Assembly: GCA_015067725.1 (NCBI GenBank)
Contig: SVLX01000002.1
Coordinates: 36,489-100,488 of the forward strand
Length of the DNA: 64,000 nucleotides
Direction: 5' to 3'
From: Oscillospiraceae bacterium
GTDB taxonomy: Bacteria > Bacillota > Clostridia > Oscillospirales > Oscillospiraceae
Positions 1-7,259 of this stretch are shown here, in pieces. The translations under genes and the position numbers were made by a program. The notes beneath the pieces were generated by a model. It saw only the letters and a program-made list of their open reading frames with translations, was not told the origin of the DNA and ran no database searches. Within the stretch, counting starts at the first letter, position 1. Each line of letters starts with the position of its first letter.

Positions 1-2
1 AG

Positions 3-419
3 ATGCCCAAAACCGGTAGGGGAGGGCAGGGGCAAACCATACCCAAAGCCATCGGGCTGGGTACAGCACTCAGTCTTCTTATTACGCTGGTGCTGATCGT
101 GCTGGAGACAGTATTTTTGGACAAGCAGGTCATTACCGCGGAACAAACGAAGACCGCATCAATAGTTGTATGGTTGGTAGCAACGACAGCGGGAGGATAT
201 CTGGGTGCAAAATTAGCTGGGCAGCAGACCCTTCCGGTGTCCCTGGGAATCGGTGGCTGTTATGCGCTTGTGCTGATGCTTATAACCGGACTGCTCTATG
301 GCGCAAAGTTTGATGGCGTGCTTAGGGGCTGTATTTGGATTATTGCAGCTGCTGCCGGTGCCGGGGTACTGGCGTCAAAACCCGGCTCTGCCAGAGGGCG
401 AAAACACCGTTTCCGTTAA
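3..419 (+). CDS. TIGR04086/DUF3792-type membrane protein
   Basis: A 138-residue protein with a basic N-terminus followed by four hydrophobic segments at roughly residues 17-37, 51-69, 78-100 and 108-125, ending in a basic tail. The four-helix layout with Gly/Ala-rich helices fits the small TIGR04086 (DUF3792) membrane family of Firmicutes, whose function is unknown. The ATG lies two bases from the window edge, so neither its ribosome binding site nor a longer upstream start can be excluded; the gene may be 5'-truncated here. Family assignment is from overall pattern only, not from a catalytic motif. Confidence 0.6.
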   Translation: MPKTGRGGQGQTIPKAIGLGTALSLLITLVLIVLETVFLDKQVITAEQTKTASIVVWLVATTAGGYLGAKLAGQQTLPVSLGIGGCYALVLMLITGLLYGAKFDGVLRGCIWIIAAAAGAGVLASKPGSARGRKHRFR

Positions 420-773
420 AATGTACAAAGACCGTTTTTGGCGGGGTCAGCAGACGTGCTGACAGGACTATGCAAGAAATCTTGCAGAAACTATATCTTG
501 CACAGCAAACCACATAAAGGGACTATATCTTGCACTGAATACCGGATATGCACACAGTATGCAAGTTTGGTTTAGTTGGTTGACATAACTATGTTAACAT
601 AAGAATTGCGCATAATATACAAAAAATTAAATTTCTTTGAATATCCCTTGCAATTTCTGGAAAAATGGGGTATAGTATGGACACAATTTGCACATTCTGC
701 CTGTGATGGTTGCGCCTGTGCGGATGACATCAGCTATACCTCTTTGTCATTGGATTTACCTGGAGGGCTGATC
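420..773. other. Non-coding region with repeated TCTTGCA boxes and a promoter
   Basis: 354 bases without a convincing gene. TGCAAGA-AA-TCTTGCA forms a palindrome at 471-486. The sequence ACTATATCTTGCAC is then repeated exactly at 490-503 and 522-535, 32 bp apart. A further TATGCAAG sits near 558. Downstream are the palindrome ATGTTAACAT (591-600) and the promoter listed separately. This looks like a protein-binding region rather than a decayed gene. Confidence 0.5.
648..676 (+). promoter_or_regulatory. Sigma-A-type promoter
   Basis: TTGCAA at 648-653 and TATAGT at 671-676 are separated by exactly 17 bp. It lies about 100 bp upstream of the start of the small membrane protein at 774 and is the best vegetative promoter for it and xerD. 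Confidence 0.6.
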
Positions 774-1292
774 ATGCACAGATTATTATGTCGATGTTTC
801 CCCGCCTTTCATTCGGATACCGGCGCCAGCCGAATTGTCTTTGGTACCGCACTTGGCATGTGTCTGGGTTGTATTCTGTTCTTTTGCATGCCACAACCTG
901 AGATCGCCTGTTTTGCAACGCAACTGAGGAATCCCCCTAAAATGGGACAAAGTATTCTGGTGGCTGTACTCCCGGTGGTGCTCGCATCAGGGCTCATGTT
1001 TTTTGGGACAGTGAATCTGGCACAGATTGTGGTTCCGGCCTTCTCTGGCCTTCTAATGACTTTCTGTGCCATGGTCTTAGGCTGTGGGTATTCGTCGCTA
1101 ACGGTTTATCTTTTGCTCCTGGGAAGATGCCTGTCTCTGTTGGTGCTGTTTTGGTTTCTCCTTGATGCGGAATCCGGGAACAGAAGAAATCTAATCTCCG
1201 ATTCTGTTCTTGCGATTGCAATGACCGCACTGATAATTGCGTTCTTAAACTGGTTGACTGCCCCGGGAATTCGGGTTTTGTTAAATTCGTGA
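774..1292 (+). CDS. Small membrane protein upstream of xerD
   Basis: Not recognised as a known family. The 172-residue product has about five hydrophobic stretches (near residues 20-38, 55-75, 82-105, 107-128 and 145-165) and is rich in Cys in its first 40 residues. I chose the ATG at 774 because a TGGAGGG ribosome binding site precedes it by a few bases; the frame stays open upstream to 606 but without a comparable site. It ends 24 bp before xerD, so the two are probably co-transcribed. In Bacillus the sporulation membrane gene spoIIM lies near xerD, so a divergent SpoIIM-like role is possible, but I see no motif that proves it. Confidence 0.6.
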   Translation: MHRLLCRCFPAFHSDTGASRIVFGTALGMCLGCILFFCMPQPEIACFATQLRNPPKMGQSILVAVLPVVLASGLMFFGTVNLAQIVVPAFSGLLMTFCAMVLGCGYSSLTVYLLLLGRCLSLLVLFWFLLDAESGNRRNLISDSVLAIAMTALIIAFLNWLTAPGIRVLLNS

Positions 1293-1316
1293 TGATTTTA
1301 CAAAGGATGCTGTTTT

Positions 1317-2198
1317 ATGCTGGATCTGATTTCTGCCTATGAGAATTATCTGATTAACGTCAAGCAGGCCTCTGCCAATACCACGGTGTCTTACCTCCGG
1401 GACATCCGGAAGTTTGATTCCTGGCTTCGGGATTTGCGGAAGACCAACTTGGCAGAGGCTTCACAACAGAATATCAGCGACTATGTCTGTCACCTACGGC
1501 AGATGGATTGCTCTGTGGCGACCATATCCCGGTCTGTGGCCAGTATGCGCAATTTCTATGGATACCTGGTCTCCTTTGGGTTGCTCAGTGAGAATCCGGT
1601 GCGGGATATCCATGTGGAACAGCGAGAAAAGAAATTGCCTCAGATTCTTACCGGCAGGGAAGTGGAGCTCCTTCTCTCTCAGCCCTCCCGTACTGACACC
1701 AAGGGTCTGCGGGACAAGGCTATGCTGGAGGTCATGTATGCCACCGGCTTGCGCGTCAGTGAGCTTTTGGGATTGAATATCACCGATGTTAGCTTGGATG
1801 GTAGCTTTGTCAAGTGTTCCGGCAAGAAGGTGCGTATTGTGCCCATGTATGCCGGTGCGGTCAAGGCCTTGGCGTCCTATATCCGGACAGCCCGCCCACA
1901 GATGGTTCTCAACCCCGACGAAGATGCTCTGTTTGTCAATGTCGGTGGCGAGCGGATGAGCCGCCAGGGATTCTGGAAGATCCTCAAGCGATATCAGCAG
2001 ACGGCACAAATCGACAAGGAGATTACGCCACATACCCTCCGCCACAGCTTCGCCGTACATCTGCTGGAAAATGGCGCTGACCTGCACTCGATTCAAGAAA
2101 TGCTTGGTCATAGCGATATTTCCTCTACTCAGCTCTACAGCCAGTTGGTCAAAAAAGAGCTGAAGAACGTATACAATAAGTGTCATCCCAAAGCATAA
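1317..2198 (+). CDS. xerD: Tyrosine recombinase XerD
   Basis: 293 residues, the usual XerD length. The N-terminal SAM-like core-binding domain (about 1-95) is followed by a catalytic domain. All catalytic positions of the family are visible: Arg146 in ATGLRVSEL, Lys170 in the beta-hairpin, His239 and Arg242 in HTLRHS, His265 in LGHSD and the nucleophile Tyr274. With a XerC partner it resolves chromosome dimers at dif during division; the second Xer-type recombinase of the window (5366-6376) may be that partner. It follows the small membrane gene closely and ends at a strong hairpin terminator. Confidence 0.93.
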   Translation: MLDLISAYENYLINVKQASANTTVSYLRDIRKFDSWLRDLRKTNLAEASQQNISDYVCHLRQMDCSVATISRSVASMRNFYGYLVSFGLLSENPVRDIHVEQREKKLPQILTGREVELLLSQPSRTDTKGLRDKAMLEVMYATGLRVSELLGLNITDVSLDGSFVKCSGKKVRIVPMYAGAVKALASYIRTARPQMVLNPDEDALFVNVGGERMSRQGFWKILKRYQQTAQIDKEITPHTLRHSFAVHLLENGADLHSIQEMLGHSDISSTQLYSQLVKKELKNVYNKCHPKA

Positions 2199-2243
2199 GA
2201 CCCGAAGCCGGTAAGTCAGCACCGGATTCGGGTCTCATTTTTT
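2199..2243 (+). terminator. Rho-independent terminator after xerD
   Basis: GACCCGAAGCCGGT (2199-2212) pairs with ACCGGATTCGGGTC (2221-2234) with one internal mismatch, followed by a T-rich run to 2243. It begins directly after the xerD stop codon. Confidence 0.85.
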
Positions 2244-2304
2244 GGGAGATTTGGTTCTGTTGGGCTGTCGCATAAAGTATGCGCACAGGTTAAAAGGGGA
2301 GCGG

Positions 2305-3276
2305 TCAAATTCCGGTCATGGCTCTCAGGACATCCACCTCGTTTTTCAGGATGCTCTTCTTCCGGCTCAGTCCTTCGTCAATGTCCACATCTGTCAGTTC
2401 ACCATGAACGGTGCAGACAATTCGGCAAGTCTTTCCTGCAAGCAACAATTCCACTGCCCGATGCCCCATCTTGGTAGCGTTTACCCGGTCTCTTGCAGTG
2501 GGTGTACCCCCACGCTGGATATGACCCAGTACGGTAACTCTGGGATCCAAGTCAATTTCCGCCTTGATTCTGGAGGCGATATCTGCGGCACTGCCTGCGC
2601 CCTCAGCAACCACGATCATATAGTGGGTGAATCCATTGAATCGGGCCTGTCTGATTTTCTCTATCACATCACGTTGGAAATCAATTTGTTCTTCCGGTAC
2701 AAGTACTGCTGTTGCACCGGCCGCCAAACCCACATACATAGCCAGATAGCCCGCATTTCTGCCCATGACCTCAACCACTGAGCAACGCTCATGGGACTGC
2801 ATGGTATCCCGGAGTTTGTCAATGCACTCGATCGCAGTATTGGCGGCAGTGTCAAAGCCAATGCAGTAATTGGTGCAGGCGATGTCGTTGTCGATGGTGC
2901 CGGGTACACCAACTACTGCAATCCCATATCTCGAAAGCGCCTGCGCACCCCGGAATGTACCGTCACCACCAATGGCAATGATGGCGTCCAAACCCAGAAA
3001 TTTGCATGTGCTGACGGCTTTACGTTGACCCTCCTCGGTCATAAACTCCTGACTGCGGGCAGTATAAAGAATTGTGCCGCCCCGGTTAATGATATGCGCC
3101 ACACTGTGTTCGTCCAGTTTGACCACATCGCCGGAAATCAGCCCATTCCAGCCCCGCCGGATACCAAAGCACTCGATCCCCCGATATCGGGCTGTCCGGA
3201 CCACAGCCCGAACACAGGCATTCATCCCCGGGGCATCGCCACCGCTGGTGAGAACGCCAATTCGCTTAATTGTCAT
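2305..3276 (-). CDS. pfkA: ATP-dependent 6-phosphofructokinase
   Basis: Phosphorylates fructose 6-phosphate to fructose 1,6-bisphosphate, the committed step of glycolysis. The product is 323 residues from the chosen start, matching bacterial PfkA. It has the N-terminal GVLTSGGDAPGMN loop, GGDGTFRGA near residue 103, the catalytic PGTIDNDI segment and the substrate motif EVMGRNAGYLA. Glycine in GGDG and in PGTIDND points to ATP rather than pyrophosphate as phosphoryl donor. The start at 3276 has CAGGAGGT just upstream; an in-frame extension to 3330 lacks such a site. It is transcribed divergently from the lipoprotein gene at 3488. Confidence 0.95.
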   Translation of the reverse strand: MTIKRIGVLTSGGDAPGMNACVRAVVRTARYRGIECFGIRRGWNGLISGDVVKLDEHSVAHIINRGGTILYTARSQEFMTEEGQRKAVSTCKFLGLDAIIAIGGDGTFRGAQALSRYGIAVVGVPGTIDNDIACTNYCIGFDTAANTAIECIDKLRDTMQSHERCSVVEVMGRNAGYLAMYVGLAAGATAVLVPEEQIDFQRDVIEKIRQARFNGFTHYMIVVAEGAGSAADIASRIKAEIDLDPRVTVLGHIQRGGTPTARDRVNATKMGHRAVELLLAGKTCRIVCTVHGELTDVDIDEGLSRKKSILKNEVDVLRAMTGI

Positions 3277-3328
3277 ACAAAAGACCTCCTGTTGCTGATC
3301 GTCCTTTCGGAGAAGTATTTCTGCCGAC

Positions 3329-3357
3329 ATTTTAGCGGAAAGTCATCAAAAAGTAAA
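3329..3357 (-). promoter_or_regulatory. Promoter for pfkA
   Basis: On the minus strand TTTACT (3352-3357) and TAAAAT (3329-3334) are spaced 17 bp apart, about 50 bp before the pfkA start. Reasonable sigma-A match. Confidence 0.5.
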
Positions 3358-3430
3358 GGTTTATTTTTTACAAGTTCACGCATTGATGAGCAAATCGAAA
3401 ATTCTTAAGAAAATTTTAGAATTTGTTGCA

Positions 3431-3459
3431 TTGCAATCGGCCGAAAGATATGGTATGAT
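3431..3459 (+). promoter_or_regulatory. Promoter for the DUF3298-type lipoprotein gene
   Basis: TTGCAA (3431-3436) and TATGAT (3454-3459) are 17 bp apart, ending 28 bp before the ATG at 3488. Confidence 0.6.
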
Positions 3460-3487
3460 AGGCTTGAATAAATCTATGGAGTGTTCA

Positions 3488-4780
3488 ATGATGAAAAAGC
3501 TGATTCTTCTGGTCATCATATTTGTCCTCCTTATGGGTGCTTGCTCATCCCGCCCGGCATTTACCACCATTAACCTGAGTGATGTTGGCCCCAGAGCTCA
3601 GGGGGAGCTGTCGTCTTCCAGGGATGTAGTGGTAACTCCGGGTGTGCGTTCAAATGACAAAGCAACCCCTCCCATGCAGGAAGATGGTGTTCGGGTCTCT
3701 GCCATCACGACAGAGCAGACGCGGAATCAAGTGGACAAAAAGACCGATGTTCGGGTGTTTACCGCCCAATTACAGTCAACACAGGTGCAGATTTCCGGCC
3801 AGTCTGCAGTTGAACAACAGGTTAACAGTGCCCTCCAACAGGTTGCGCAGCAAAATTCTTCAGAAGCCGAGGCCGTTGAAGATGCCGCTGAAGTTGCTTT
3901 CTCCCAGTCTGAGGCAACGAAAGACAGCAAAGAGGAGATTGACTTCTATACCTTTAGCTATTCCACTACCCAGACCATCACCCGGTTGGACTCCGTGGTA
4001 TTCTCCGTGGTTTCCTATTCCAGCGGTTATAGCGGAGAGGCTTATCCCACCAATTCGCAGTCTGCGACTAACTTTGATTTGACCACCGGTGAGCGGCTTG
4101 CGCTGGGAGATATTCTTCACGATGATGCGCAGGAAACCGTTTATGAGATGATTGTGCGTTGGCTGGAATCCAAGACAGAAGTATATAATCTGTTCCCCAT
4201 GAAAGACTGTCTTCCGGTGGTGGAAAGCAAGTTCAGTCCACAGAATATGGGCAATCAGTATGACGACTGGCATTTGACGGATGATGGGCTCACAGTATTC
4301 TTTAATCCCTATGAGATTTCTCCGCATTCCTCGGGGATCATCAAAATCGAGCTGAGCTACAACAAACTTGCCGGGGCTTTGGATTCCCTGTATGTTCCGG
4401 TCTCGGTCGATGAGCGGCCTTTGGGTTCTTTTGCGGTTTATTATAATACCGACCCCGAAGTTAGGATTGGCAATCAGGAGACGGTACGCTTGGCTGCCGG
4501 GGCTGACCGGTTGATCGTCATGGGTGTCGAACCCATTTACGATATATCGCTGACCCGGGTATCCTGGATTGGGGAACAAAGCGTTGATATCGGCACGCTG
4601 TATTGTGCCAATTATCTGACTGCGGAGAATATGCTGGTCATTGAGTTGGATGGAGCACATTCTTTGTCCACCCTTTGTCTGCGGCTCAATCCTGGAGATG
4701 GCGAAGAACGAACGATTTATTTTGAGCCGGAGTTGAAGCCCGGTGCTTATACCTACACTTTTTCCGGAAGCGGGAATTGA
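3488..4780 (+). CDS. Lipoprotein with DUF4163/DUF3298-like domains
   Basis: 430 residues. The N-terminus MMKKLILL plus a hydrophobic core ends in the lipobox LMGAC, making Cys19 the lipidated residue, so the protein should be anchored on the outer face of the membrane. A Ser/Gln/Glu-rich linker follows to about residue 145. The next part has the pattern typical of DUF4163/DUF3298 proteins (the extracytoplasmic part of RsiV-like proteins): a beta-rich stretch, then FDLTTGERLALGDIL, then a segment around PYEISPHSSGI. The C-terminal third is unassigned. There is no anti-sigma helix or adjacent sigma factor, so a sensory role is only possible. GGAG lies six bases before the chosen ATG. Confidence 0.75.
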   Translation: MMKKLILLVIIFVLLMGACSSRPAFTTINLSDVGPRAQGELSSSRDVVVTPGVRSNDKATPPMQEDGVRVSAITTEQTRNQVDKKTDVRVFTAQLQSTQVQISGQSAVEQQVNSALQQVAQQNSSEAEAVEDAAEVAFSQSEATKDSKEEIDFYTFSYSTTQTITRLDSVVFSVVSYSSGYSGEAYPTNSQSATNFDLTTGERLALGDILHDDAQETVYEMIVRWLESKTEVYNLFPMKDCLPVVESKFSPQNMGNQYDDWHLTDDGLTVFFNPYEISPHSSGIIKIELSYNKLAGALDSLYVPVSVDERPLGSFAVYYNTDPEVRIGNQETVRLAAGADRLIVMGVEPIYDISLTRVSWIGEQSVDIGTLYCANYLTAENMLVIELDGAHSLSTLCLRLNPGDGEERTIYFEPELKPGAYTYTFSGSGN

Positions 4781-4804
4781 CAAATCAGATTGCAAAGCGA
4801 TAAT

Positions 4805-4835
4805 AGCCGGAGCCGATCGTTGCTCCGGCTTTTCT
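4805..4835 (+). terminator. Rho-independent terminator after the lipoprotein gene
   Basis: AGCCGGAGC (4805-4813) and GCTCCGGCT (4822-4830) form a perfect 9-bp stem followed by TTTTCTTT. Confidence 0.85.
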
Positions 4836-4922
4836 TTGATGACAGACAGGACAGGGGAGGAGAACGATAGCCGGTTGCCTGAGGATTTACAACGAGAATG
4901 CTTTTGCGTGTATCTGTATAAC

Positions 4923-4954
4923 GAACGCAACAAAATAAAAATTTTGTTGCGTTC
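4923..4954. promoter_or_regulatory. Perfect 14-bp inverted repeat, probable operator
   Basis: GAACGCAACAAAAT (4923-4936), a 4-base AAAA loop, then its exact complement ATTTTGTTGCGTTC (4941-4954). The 3' arm contains the -35 element of the promoter at 4947-4975, so a bound repressor would block it. No T-run follows, which argues against a terminator. Confidence 0.7.
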
Positions 4955-4975
4955 AGAACAAGGATATGTTATAAT
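4947..4975 (+). promoter_or_regulatory. Sigma-A-type promoter overlapping the palindrome
   Basis: TTGCGT (4947-4952), a 17-bp spacer and a perfect TATAAT (4970-4975). The nearest downstream gene, the Xer-type recombinase, starts about 390 bp further on. Confidence 0.65.
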
Positions 4976-5365
4976 ACCGTCAGTATGGGGTTCTTGGGCT
5001 ATTTTCTCAACGTTCAGAAACAGAATTATCCGAACGAACTCACAATATCTTTGCACTGAGCCTGCAGCGGTCTCTGCTTGCTGGCCCTAATGGTTCAAAA
5101 CTGCCCGTTCCAGTTAAAGATTTCAAAAAGCAGATAATCCAAACGGCTGGGTCAGAATTCTACTTTACACTCCGGGATCGAGTCACTGCTGAACCGTCTG
5201 GCATTTTGTCAGAATCGTCCACTTGGCCTTTTTCTGCCTTCGCTCTGCCCGGTATTACTCTGTTTGTTTTTGGAACTGCTCACACTTGCAATTCGACTAA
5301 AAGCGATAAGCAGCGATCTCAGCTCGTTATCACTCACCACATGCGATTGATTTAGGAGGATTCTT

Positions 5366-6376
5366 ATGCGCACTTATTCTGACTGTCCGACCATACTTCG
5401 GGATTTTTTGGCATATCACGAAAATATTAAAGGTCAATCTCCCCGCACCATAAGTGAATACCATTTGGATTTGCGGATGTTTCTGCGTTTTATGCTGCTG
5501 ATGCGGCGCGATATGCCCATCAATGCTCGCCTTGATGAAATAGACATCAAATCCATAGATCTGGCTTTTATTGCCGGGATCACCGCATCGGACATTTTTG
5601 AATTCCTTTCCTATCTCGCCAATGAGCGCACACAGGACCCCGACAATCCCGCCGCAGAGCATGGCATCTCCCCTTCCGCCCGAGCCAGAAAACTCTCCGC
5701 CATCAAATCGTTCTATAAATACCTCACAGTCCGAACCAAAAAGCTGGACGAAAACCCGGTGGCGGAGATGGAGTACCCCCGGCTTCGCTCCAGCCTTCCA
5801 AAATACCTGACCTACGAGCAATCTGCCGCGCTGTTGAAGGCAGTCTCCGGTCCAAATCAGCGCCGGGACTATGCCATTTTGATGCTGTTTCTTAACTGCG
5901 GCATTCGACGCAGTGAGCTGGTGGGACTGAACCTGACTGATGTTTACGAAGACCGCATCCGGGTTTTGGGTAAGGGCAATAAGGAGCGCTTTGTCTACTT
6001 TGGCACACCCTGCAGGAAGGCCATTGACGCCTATTTGGTGGAGCGAAAAGAAAAGGTATTGACCGATGACCGGGCGCTTTTTGGCTCACGAAACGGCAAT
6101 CGGCTGACCGTAACCGCCGTTCACCGGCTGGTTAAAAAGCATCTTTTGGCGGCCGGTCTGGATGCGACCCAGTACTCTGCTCATAAACTGCGCCACACCG
6201 CCGCAACCATGATGCTCTCTGGTGGCGTAGACGTAAAGACAGTTCAGGAGGTACTCGGTCACGAAAACCTGAATACCACCCAGATTTATACCCATATTGA
6301 AAGTACAGAGCTGAAGCTGGCAGCAAGTGCGAATCCCATTTCCCGGTTGGATTTTGCAGAAGGGGAGGATTCATAA
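5366..6376 (+). CDS. xerC: Tyrosine recombinase, XerC-like
   Basis: 336 residues, slightly long for XerC because of an insertion around residues 87-103 in the N-terminal core-binding domain. Catalytic residues are intact: Arg181 in NCGIRRSEL, Lys in GKGNKER (about 203-206), His273 and Arg276 in HKLRH, His299 in LGHEN and Tyr308. It is the likely partner of XerD in chromosome dimer resolution, although a dedicated element recombinase cannot be excluded from sequence alone. No attachment sites or mobile genes surround it. GGAGGA lies six bases before the ATG, and the stop codon is inside a terminator hairpin. Confidence 0.85.
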   Translation: MRTYSDCPTILRDFLAYHENIKGQSPRTISEYHLDLRMFLRFMLLMRRDMPINARLDEIDIKSIDLAFIAGITASDIFEFLSYLANERTQDPDNPAAEHGISPSARARKLSAIKSFYKYLTVRTKKLDENPVAEMEYPRLRSSLPKYLTYEQSAALLKAVSGPNQRRDYAILMLFLNCGIRRSELVGLNLTDVYEDRIRVLGKGNKERFVYFGTPCRKAIDAYLVERKEKVLTDDRALFGSRNGNRLTVTAVHRLVKKHLLAAGLDATQYSAHKLRHTAATMMLSGGVDVKTVQEVLGHENLNTTQIYTHIESTELKLAASANPISRLDFAEGEDS

Positions 6377-6391
6377 CCTCCCCCCTTTTTC
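6359..6391 (+). terminator. Terminator at the end of the xerC-like gene
   Basis: A GGGGAGG arm (6362-6368) pairs with CCTCCCC (6378-6384) around the stop codon and is followed by CCTTTTT. Confidence 0.7.
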
Positions 6392-6402
6392 TGCGTTCAA
6401 CA

Positions 6403-7245
6403 TCAGATGCCGGACTCGTACACGAAGCTGTAAGTTGCCATTTCCTCTGTTTCGTCGTTGTCCGGTTTGATGGTACCAACCGGAGCGGTATAGACCATGT
6501 ATTCTTCTTCTCCGTCCAGCCCGAAAACCTGCGTACACAGGTCATGGGAGAATGCCGCAATTCCGCAAGTCCCCAAACCCAGCCCGGTACAGGCGAGATA
6601 CAGATTCTGTCCCACATGACCGGTATCAATCAGTGCCGTCCGATGGGCATAAATCCCATAGCGCCATTCTGCCCGGTAGGCCACCATTGACCAGTAGAAG
6701 ACAACGTTGGCTTTTGCTGCCCAGGCTTGACCACAGAGCGTGTCAGAGATGGTTTCATCCAGTTTCTCCCGTTCACCCAGGTATTCCAGTGTATGCGTCA
6801 TTGGCAGATAGTGGTAAACCCCGGGGTTCAGTCCATCAACCCGACGAACCAGCAGGTACGTCTCAAATTCATGTCTTGCGCCACCGCAGGGCACCGTACG
6901 AAGGGTTGCATATGCTTTGCCCCGCAGTTTTTTGACCCCCTGCGTTGACCAGAGCAGGAAAGACAACTGCAAAAGGCTCATATGCTCCTCCGTAAACAGT
7001 CGGGAGCTTTTCCGCAAAAAGAACAGCTTGCTCAGGTCCCAGTTTAGCGGCAGGGCCGAAAAATCTCTGGGAAGCGGAATCTGATGCTCCTCCCCGACGA
7101 TGGGTGCTTTTACCAGAGGCGGCTGAGGCTTCCTCAAATCCTGATCCGACTCAAAGTCCTCCATGTATTGATCCATCTCACCATAGCCCCGCATAAAGGC
7201 TCTTCCCTTAGCAATCAGCTCCTGTTGTACACGTTCATCCAACAT
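6403..7245 (-). CDS. SagB/ThcOx-family nitroreductase-like oxidoreductase
   Basis: 280 residues. From about residue 75 the protein follows the SagB/ThcOx branch of the FMN-dependent nitroreductase fold: RKSSRLFTEEHMSLLQLSFLLW, then LRTVPCGGARH, then LNPGVYHY, and a C-terminal GLGLGTCGIAAF segment typical of the flavin pocket. SagB proteins oxidise azolines in peptide natural products, but many stand-alone members exist with unknown substrates. No precursor peptide, cyclodehydratase or transporter for such a product is next to it. It is the last gene of a minus-strand run after radA (14-bp gap), with AAAGGAG before the ATG. Confidence 0.82.
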   Translation of the reverse strand: MLDERVQQELIAKGRAFMRGYGEMDQYMEDFESDQDLRKPQPPLVKAPIVGEEHQIPLPRDFSALPLNWDLSKLFFLRKSSRLFTEEHMSLLQLSFLLWSTQGVKKLRGKAYATLRTVPCGGARHEFETYLLVRRVDGLNPGVYHYLPMTHTLEYLGEREKLDETISDTLCGQAWAAKANVVFYWSMVAYRAEWRYGIYAHRTALIDTGHVGQNLYLACTGLGLGTCGIAAFSHDLCTQVFGLDGEEEYMVYTAPVGTIKPDNDETEEMATYSFVYESGI

Positions 7246-7259
7246 GATGTTTCTCCTTT

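Larger units (their letters stand above)
4836..5365. other. Long intergenic region with palindromic operator and strong promoter
   Basis: About 530 bases between the lipoprotein terminator and the recombinase at 5366, with no gene I can support. It holds the 32-bp palindrome and overlapping promoter listed separately. From 4975 to the TAG at 5353-5355 one plus-strand frame has no stop but also no ATG, GTG or TTG near its beginning and no ribosome binding site. No known small-RNA class was recognised. Confidence 0.5.

Noticed and set aside
335..517. 60-codon frame overlapping the end of the first membrane gene
   Set aside because: No ribosome binding site; it lies over the membrane gene and the TCTTGCA repeats.
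4923..4954. LexA (SOS) box
   Set aside because: The Gram-positive box is CGAAC-N4-GTTCG; here the GAAC and GTTC halves are 24 bases apart, so the palindrome is not a LexA site.
4743..5090. 115-codon frame across the terminator and palindrome
   Set aside because: It starts inside the lipoprotein gene, passes through a terminator, the operator and a promoter, and its product resembles nothing known.
5366..6376. Integrase of a mobile element
   Set aside because: The recombinase is Xer-like, and no attachment-site duplication, excisionase or cargo genes border it; an element role cannot be fully excluded.
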